Below, in pieces: positions 6,537 through 10,907 of a stretch of 10,907 nucleotides of DNA. Below the pieces are notes generated by a model. That model did not search any database. It worked only from the letters and a program-made list of their open reading frames with translations, and was not told the origin of the DNA. The stretch is from JANFXS01 sp022791155 (GTDB lineage Bacteria; Bacillota; Clostridia; Lachnospirales; Anaerotignaceae): the NCBI GenBank assembly GCA_949743895.1, contig CATJUX010000101.1:1-10907 (forward strand), given 5' to 3'. Position numbers and translations under genes: made by a program. Every line of letters begins with the position of its first letter. The first letter of the stretch is position 1.

Positions 6537-6640
6537 TCTTTACAAGCAACCCTTTTTTTGATATTCTAATGATAATTTACATTTTAGTTTATACAAAACC
6601 AACAAATTAACCATTTTAACAACGAAAGGATCCCAATTTT

Positions 6641-8227
6641 ATGTCACTTAACAATTTGGAAGCCATAAACAAAAGAAGAATTTTTGGCATAATATCACAT
6701 CCCGACGCCGGCAAAACAACTTTGACCGAAAAACTTCTTTTGCATGGAGGCGCAATAAGGGAAGCTGGAACAGTGAAAGCCCGCCGCAACTCAAAGTTTG
6801 CAACAAGCGACTGGATGGAAATTGAAAAACAGCGTGGAATTTCCGTAACATCTTCTGTCATGCAGTTTGAATATATGGATAAAATCGTTTCAATAATGGA
6901 CACTCCTGGCCACAACGATTTTGGAGAAGACACATACAGAATTTTAACATCTGTTGACAGCGCTGTCATGGTTATCGACGCTGCAAAAGGAGTTGAAACA
7001 CAAACAAAAAAGCTGTTCAAAGTTTGCAGTTTGCGCGGCATACCAATTTTCACATTTATAAACAAGCTTGATCGCCAGGCAAAAGATCCGCTGGAAATAT
7101 TGGAGGACTTGGAGGAAGCCTTGGGGCTTCCCTCTGTCAGTGTCACATGGCCAATAGGAAGCGGCCTCACATTTGAAGGAATTTATGACAGGCTTAAAAA
7201 CAAAGTTTATATATACCGCACCGACTATGAAATTGACTTGGGCAACGAAGGTGTGTTTTCACCAAAACTTGAAGGCGTGATTTCACCAACAAATTTGGAA
7301 ACACTTAGAAACGAAATTGAACTCTTAAACGGCGCCGGAAATGAGTTTGACATGAATTTAATATTAAAAGGAAAGCTGTCACCAGTGTTTTTTGGAACAG
7401 CATTGGCCGATTTTGGTGTAACACAGTTTCTAAAACACTTTCTTGATGTGAGCCCTGCTCCCTCAAGCAGAAAAACAACCTCCGGAGAAGTTTCGCCAAC
7501 AGATGAATTTTTCAGCGGCTTCATATTCAAAATTCAGGCCAACATGAACCCGGCTCACAGAGACAGACTGGCATTCATGCGAATATGTTCCGGCAATTTT
7601 GAAAGAGGCATGACTGTCACACTTTCACGAACAGGCAAACAGCTCAAACTGAGCCAAAGCACAATGCTTATGGCAAACGAACGTGAAACTGTAGATTCTG
7701 CCATAGCAGGCGACATAATAGGCATATATGATTCTGGAAACTATCAAATTGGCGACACACTCACAAATTCGAAGGAGAAAATCTTTTTTGAGCCTCTCCC
7801 CACGTTCCCTCCCGAGCTTTTCAGGCGTGTGCGCCCCGTGAATTCACTGAAAGCCAAACAATTTCAAAAGGGAATTGAACAGCTTGCGCAAGAAGGTGCA
7901 ATACAGGTTTATACAAATGAATATAACGAAGTTGTGCTTGGCGCTGTTGGAGAACTTCAGTTTGAAGTTTTTGAATATCGTCTCAAAAATGAATACAACT
8001 GTGACATAAGAATGGATTTTCTTGATTTCAGTGTTGTGAGATGGGTGAAAGACAGTTCAGCAGAAGACTTGAAGCAGTATGAAAATTCCCGCTGTATGCT
8101 TGTTTTTGATCACTTTTCGCGCCCGCTTCTTTTGTTCGCCAACCAATACACACTCAACACATTTATGGACAGATATGAAAACATAAAGCTCGTGGAAGCT
8201 TTAGACATAGAAAGCGAATTAAGTTAG
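6641..8227 (+). CDS. prfC: Peptide chain release factor 3
   Basis: RF3 is a ribosome-associated GTPase that recycles release factors 1 and 2 after peptide release. The 528-residue product has the usual family length. The GTPase motifs are clear: P-loop SHPDAGKT (19-26), RGISVTSS (65-72) as switch I, DTPGH (87-91) as switch II and NKLD (141-144) for guanine recognition. The beta-barrel and C-terminal domains follow, including the Phe-Arg-Arg-Val-Arg-Pro region and a closing Phe-Ala-Asn-Gln-Tyr-Thr-Leu-Asn segment typical of RF3. AAAGGA is 10 bases before the ATG. The gene stands alone, divergent from the deacetylase operon and closed by its own terminator. The related factors EF-G and TetM are excluded by the length and by the RF3-type P-loop surroundings. 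Confidence 0.97.
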   Translation: MSLNNLEAINKRRIFGIISHPDAGKTTLTEKLLLHGGAIREAGTVKARRNSKFATSDWMEIEKQRGISVTSSVMQFEYMDKIVSIMDTPGHNDFGEDTYRILTSVDSAVMVIDAAKGVETQTKKLFKVCSLRGIPIFTFINKLDRQAKDPLEILEDLEEALGLPSVSVTWPIGSGLTFEGIYDRLKNKVYIYRTDYEIDLGNEGVFSPKLEGVISPTNLETLRNEIELLNGAGNEFDMNLILKGKLSPVFFGTALADFGVTQFLKHFLDVSPAPSSRKTTSGEVSPTDEFFSGFIFKIQANMNPAHRDRLAFMRICSGNFERGMTVTLSRTGKQLKLSQSTMLMANERETVDSAIAGDIIGIYDSGNYQIGDTLTNSKEKIFFEPLPTFPPELFRRVRPVNSLKAKQFQKGIEQLAQEGAIQVYTNEYNEVVLGAVGELQFEVFEYRLKNEYNCDIRMDFLDFSVVRWVKDSSAEDLKQYENSRCMLVFDHFSRPLLLFANQYTLNTFMDRYENIKLVEALDIESELS

Positions 8228-8292
8228 AGCTGTCATATGTTCCATTTCATTGTGTCAAGCATAAATTTCAAATTGCAAGAGTTTCAAAACAA

Positions 8293-8328
8293 AAAGCGTT
8301 CAAATTTTAAAAATGATTTGAACGCTTT
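8293..8328 (+). terminator. Rho-independent terminator after prfC
   Basis: AAAGCGTTCAAAT (8293-8305) and ATTTGAACGCTTT (8316-8328) form a perfect 13-bp stem with a 10-base loop, 65 bases after the prfC stop. The T content after the stem is modest (ATTAAT), but the stem itself ends in TTT. The symmetry would let it work in both directions. Confidence 0.85.
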
Positions 8329-8424
8329 ATTAATACAAAAATAAATTTTAGTCATTAACAACCAAAAAGGTGTCCCTTCGTCATGCGCTTTTTGTTCAAA
8401 AGCCTTGTGACTTCCAATTGTATG

Positions 8425-8460
8425 TTGACTCCTGACTCACACCCGTGATAAACTCATAAT
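8425..8460 (+). promoter_or_regulatory. Promoter region of the zinc-ribbon gene, with a short tandem repeat
   Basis: CTGACT (8432-8437) and CATAAT (8455-8460) are 17 bases apart; TTGACT (8425-8430) with GATAAA after 16 bases is an alternative. TGACTCC (8426-8432) and TGACTCA (8433-8439) form a head-to-tail 7-base repeat across the -35 region, which could bind an activator or be chance. The leader to the ATG at 8497 is about 30 bases. Confidence 0.45.
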
Positions 8461-8496
8461 ATTAAACAGAAGCTCAACAACAGGAGGTGTTTCGTT

Positions 8497-8739
8497 ATGC
8501 TTTGTCCAAAATGTCAAAAAGAAATGAAAAAAGGAACTTTGAACGGGCGTGGAGACAATTTTTTTCTTCCAGAACATGAAAAGCCCCCTAAGTTTTTAAC
8601 CAATAAGGCACTGCAAAAGAAACATGCAGTTTTGTTGCCTCCTGAATCATTTGGCATACCCTTTTGTGAACACTTGCCAGTTGCCTTTTGGTGCAGTGAA
8701 TGCAAAATTCTGACTGCAGACTATTCAGAATTGATGTAA
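8497..8739 (+). CDS. Small zinc-ribbon-like protein, 80 residues
   Basis: The product starts Met-Leu-Cys-Pro-Lys-Cys and has CPKC (residues 3-6) and CSEC (66-69), the two halves of a four-cysteine metal site, plus a further Cys57. Such split CxxC pairs are typical of small zinc-ribbon proteins of Firmicutes, which NCBI often groups as PF20097/DUF6487-type; I am not certain of that assignment. No enzyme motif or membrane segment is present. AGGAGGTG lies about 7 bases before the ATG. The function is unknown. The gene is apparently monocistronic, behind the prfC terminator and with its own promoter. Confidence 0.8.
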   Translation: MLCPKCQKEMKKGTLNGRGDNFFLPEHEKPPKFLTNKALQKKHAVLLPPESFGIPFCEHLPVAFWCSECKILTADYSELM

Positions 8740-9043
8740 ACAAAAATAGATACATATACAAATTTATAAGATATATGTTTCCAGTTTGCAAAGTATACAC
8801 GACCAACAACAAAGCTTTTTTGTTCTTTCACATGCTCCAAACATGTCATCAAATTTGCCACACAAAACGTCTTGCGGCCCAACATAAATGTCAAATGCAG
8901 TTGACACAGCTCACACTTTCCAATCTGCTCCCAAAACTTTTCGCAAAAAGTTTGGGAAACCTCTGTGTTGCCACATTAAAAAATTGAAAATTTTCTTTCT
9001 AAATCTGTGCCATTGTTGGCTGAAATTGAAATGCAAAAATCTT
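8740..9043. other. 304-bp convergent intergenic region with one imperfect hairpin
   Basis: This lies between the convergent ends of the zinc-ribbon gene and the cysteine-rich gene. I see no convincing gene. The one structure of note is a stem at 8929-8957: TCCCAAA pairs with TTTGGGA and, past a single bulged A, CTTTT pairs with AAAAG around a CGCA loop. It has no T run on either strand, so it is not a standard terminator. A weak A/T hairpin near 8807-8823 with T residues after it may end the zinc-ribbon transcript. Open frames through the region on both strands lack ribosome binding sites. Confidence 0.5.
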
Positions 9044-9610
9044 TCATTTCTGTTTTTCATATGCGGAAACGTAGTGGAAGCCGCTCTTTCCGCTTCCGTC
9101 AGAAACCAAAATGTATATATCAGAAATTTCTTTGAGAAGTTTTTCAGCCAATTCAACTGCTTTTTCATTCTCAAAGCTTATATATGAAGAAAACTTTTCT
9201 TTCACAATTTTTGCTTTTTCACAGCTTCCCAAAAAAACGGCGCCAAACCTCCCTGAAAATGCAGCACAATATAGCCCATTTCCAACATATTCAACATCAT
9301 CTTCTGCCGATTCTTCTGTTTCAAAAGGATTGCCAATTATGCCGCCGCTTCTTTCACAAACTCCCTCAACGCACACGCTTGCTCCAACAGCCATGACTTC
9401 TTTTGACGCAAGAGAAACTATAATCTGATTCAAATAAAAATCCAACAAATATTCATCTTTTGTTTCGTTGAAAACAACTTTTTCAATGCCTGTTTTGTAA
9501 GCCTCAGAAACTTTTGCCAAACAGCCTCTTTGGCATATGCCGCAAACTTTGATCAAAACACCGTTTTTTGTTTTTTCTTCCACCAAAAATGTTTCCATAT
9601 CACTTAGCAT
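9044..9610 (-). CDS. Cysteine-rich hypothetical protein coupled to an aminotransferase
   Basis: The 188-residue product has seven cysteines: Cys23, Cys26 and Cys30 in a Cys-x2-Cys-x3-Cys cluster, then Cys80, Cys85, Cys115 and Cys130. The cluster suggests a metal or iron-sulfur site, but I do not recognise the family. The protein has no signal peptide or clear membrane helix. It has a glycine-rich middle part (residues 75-130) and a charged helical segment (131-165). The start overlaps the end of the aminotransferase gene by 11 bases. A second ATG at 9598, one base after the aminotransferase stop, is equally possible, giving 184 residues. Neither has a good ribosome binding site, so translation is probably coupled. 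It is likely the last gene of the operon. Confidence 0.75.
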   Translation of the reverse strand: MLSDMETFLVEEKTKNGVLIKVCGICQRGCLAKVSEAYKTGIEKVVFNETKDEYLLDFYLNQIIVSLASKEVMAVGASVCVEGVCERSGGIIGNPFETEESAEDDVEYVGNGLYCAAFSGRFGAVFLGSCEKAKIVKEKFSSYISFENEKAVELAEKLLKEISDIYILVSDGSGKSGFHYVSAYEKQK

Positions 9611-10769
9611 ATTTCTTCACAAACGCCTCAATTCTGTTCAACGCCATTTCGATGTTATCAATTGAATATGCATATGAGCACCTTATAAATCCCTCGCCGC
9701 ACTCGCCAAAAGCTGTTCCCGGAACAACAGCAACCTTTTCTTCATATAAAAGCTTGCTGCAAAATTCTTTGCTGCTCATTCCTGTTATTTGTATGCTTGG
9801 AAAAACATAAAAAGCCCCTCGCGGCTCAAAGCATTTCAGTCCTATTTCTCTGAAGCGCTTCACTATGAATTTTCGCCTTTCATCATACGCTTCCCGCATT
9901 ATGCCAACGTCATCTTCCCTTTGCTCACTTGTGAGCGCCTCAATCCCTGCAAACTGACTTGGTGTTGGGGCACACATGGCAATATACTGATGAATTTTGT
10001 TCATATTAAATATAAATTCCTCTGGCCCTGCCGCATATCCCAACCGCCAGCCAGTCATTGAAAATGCTTTTGAAAAGCCATTGAGAACAATTGTCCTTTC
10101 ATACATTCCCGGAAGAGACGCTATTGACGCATGTCTTGAGCCATATGTCAGTTCTGAATATATCTCGTCACTTATAACCACAATGTCATGCTCTATTATA
10201 ATTTTTGAAATTGCAGCCAAGTCATCAATCTCCATGATTCCGCCTGTTGGGTTGTTGGGATATGGAAGAATGAGAGCCTTTGTTTTCGGAGTTATAGCGC
10301 TCAAGAGTTCTTCCGGCGTGAGCCTAAATTCATTTTCGTCTTTTGTGACAATTGGCACAGCAACGCCGCCACACATTGCTATGCAAGGCTTATAACTCAC
10401 ATATGATGGCTCCACAACAAGAATTTCGTCACCCGGATTTATCATTGCTCTAAGCGCCAAATCTATCCCCTCACTGGCGCCAACGGTGACAAGTATTTCA
10501 TTTTCCGGCGAATATTGCAAATCATATTTTTCATCAAGGAAATTGGCAATGGCCTGCCTCAATTCAAGCATGCCTGTGTTGGAAGAATATGAAGTGAGGC
10601 CCTTTTCAATTGACGAAAGAGCCGCTTCTCTTATATGCCATGGCGTTTCAAAGTCGGGCTCACCAACGCCAAGGGATATAACATCTTTCATTGTGCTTGC
10701 AACATCAAAAAACTCCCTTATGCCCGAAGTTGGCATGTTCATTATTTCTTTTGATATATATTTTGACAT
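9600..10769 (-). CDS. Pyridoxal phosphate-dependent aminotransferase, class I
   Basis: The enzyme moves amino groups between amino acids and 2-oxo acids in the cytoplasm, using pyridoxal phosphate. The 389-residue product shows the fold-type I landmarks: SLGVGEPDF near the N-terminus (32-40), Asn173 in NNPTGG (172-177), Asp201 and Tyr204 in SDEIY (200-204), the PLP lysine Lys234 in GFSKAFSMTGWRLGY (231-245) and Arg363 in FIRCSYA (361-367) for the substrate carboxylate. It belongs to the large AspC/PatA-like subgroup I-gamma. The substrate (aspartate, aromatic, alanine or N-acetyl-diaminopimelate) cannot be told from sequence alone. GAGGTTG lies before the ATG. It leads an operon with the cysteine-rich gene, whose start overlaps its end. 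Confidence 0.92.
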   Translation of the reverse strand: MSKYISKEIMNMPTSGIREFFDVASTMKDVISLGVGEPDFETPWHIREAALSSIEKGLTSYSSNTGMLELRQAIANFLDEKYDLQYSPENEILVTVGASEGIDLALRAMINPGDEILVVEPSYVSYKPCIAMCGGVAVPIVTKDENEFRLTPEELLSAITPKTKALILPYPNNPTGGIMEIDDLAAISKIIIEHDIVVISDEIYSELTYGSRHASIASLPGMYERTIVLNGFSKAFSMTGWRLGYAAGPEEFIFNMNKIHQYIAMCAPTPSQFAGIEALTSEQREDDVGIMREAYDERRKFIVKRFREIGLKCFEPRGAFYVFPSIQITGMSSKEFCSKLLYEEKVAVVPGTAFGECGEGFIRCSYAYSIDNIEMALNRIEAFVKKYAK

Positions 10770-10816
10770 AAAACAACCTCATTGTTTATTTATTAAATTA
10801 AACCTACATAGAATTT

Positions 10817-10825
10817 ATAATACCA
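10817..10825 (-). promoter_or_regulatory. Possible extended -10 promoter of the aminotransferase operon
   Basis: On the minus strand TGG is followed at once by TATTAT (10822-10817), an extended -10 form. The predicted leader is about 42 bases. No good -35 hexamer is seen 16-18 bases upstream. The rest of 10770-10907 is AT-rich and I see no gene in it. Confidence 0.3.
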
Positions 10826-10907
10826 TATACATCATATATTTATCTACAAAAATTTAAAATTATTTTATTTTACAAAACTTGCTGTTCATTTGAAAACATA
10901 GAACTGC

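Noticed and set aside
6616..7170. 184-codon open frame on the minus strand
   Set aside because: It lies opposite the prfC GTPase domain, has no ribosome binding site, and its residue pattern is that of a reverse shadow of a real gene.
8740..8985. Minus-strand open frame of about 80 codons with several Cys codons
   Set aside because: It follows a TAA, has no start with a ribosome binding site, and overlaps the 3' end of the zinc-ribbon gene only by reading on. Probably chance.
8700..8987. 95-codon open frame on the plus strand
   Set aside because: It starts inside the zinc-ribbon gene with no ribosome binding site, and its product has low-complexity, non-protein-like composition.
9028..9050. 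Small hairpin GAAATG/CATTTC with T residues after it on the plus strand
   Set aside because: Only 6 A/T-rich pairs with an 11-base loop, overlapping the end of a gene on the other strand. Too weak to call a terminator.
1..10907. CRISPR array, insertion sequence, tRNA, rRNA or known riboswitch
   Set aside because: No regularly spaced repeats, transposase motifs, tRNA cloverleaf sequence or conserved riboswitch cores were seen on either strand.

Overview
This window looks like chromosomal DNA of a low-GC Gram-positive anaerobe of the class Clostridia. A Lachnospirales- or Anaerotignum-like bacterium is my best guess, but this is an inference. The reasons are AT-rich intergenic DNA, purine-rich GGAGG-type ribosome binding sites, sigma-A-like promoters, a one-step meso-diaminopimelate dehydrogenase, and proteins of Firmicute families (DUF1836, DUF4127, HlyIII/TrhA). 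I see no phage genes, insertion sequence, CRISPR array, rRNA or tRNA. The base composition looks even throughout, so this reads as core chromosome rather than an accessory island.

Left part (1-1890). The first 119 bases hold the N-terminus of an EamA/DMT-type transporter that reads leftward out of the window. Divergent from it is an unrecognised 113-residue protein (262-603). The two appear to use promoters that share one -10 region. A strong minus-strand terminator (701-736) follows the leftward gene ddh (817-1803), the lysine/peptidoglycan enzyme, which has its own promoter overlapped by an inverted repeat.

Middle part (1900-3510). The membrane protein gene trhA (HlyIII/PAQR family) reads leftward. 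Divergent from it is a small two-gene unit: an acidic 44-residue protein and, one base later, a DUF1836 helix-turn-helix-like protein, closed by a clear terminator. The 174-bp divergent spacer carries repeated TATACT motifs that could be an operator.

Central part (3602-6441). A two-gene leftward operon encodes exported proteins: first a polysaccharide deacetylase (CE4/NodB fold), then a large DUF4127 protein with a signal peptide and a TTG start. It has one of the best promoters in the window (TTGAAA-17-TATAAT).

Right part (6641-10907). The gene prfC (release factor 3) reads rightward and ends in a good terminator. A small four-cysteine zinc-ribbon-like protein follows with its own promoter. 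After a 304-bp gap, a leftward operon encodes a PLP-dependent class I aminotransferase and, overlapping its end, an unrecognised cysteine-rich protein of 188 residues. I found no clear novel defence or mobile system. The most interesting unknowns are the 44-residue/DUF1836 pair with its candidate operator, the deacetylase-DUF4127 exported pair, and the cysteine-rich protein coupled to the aminotransferase.
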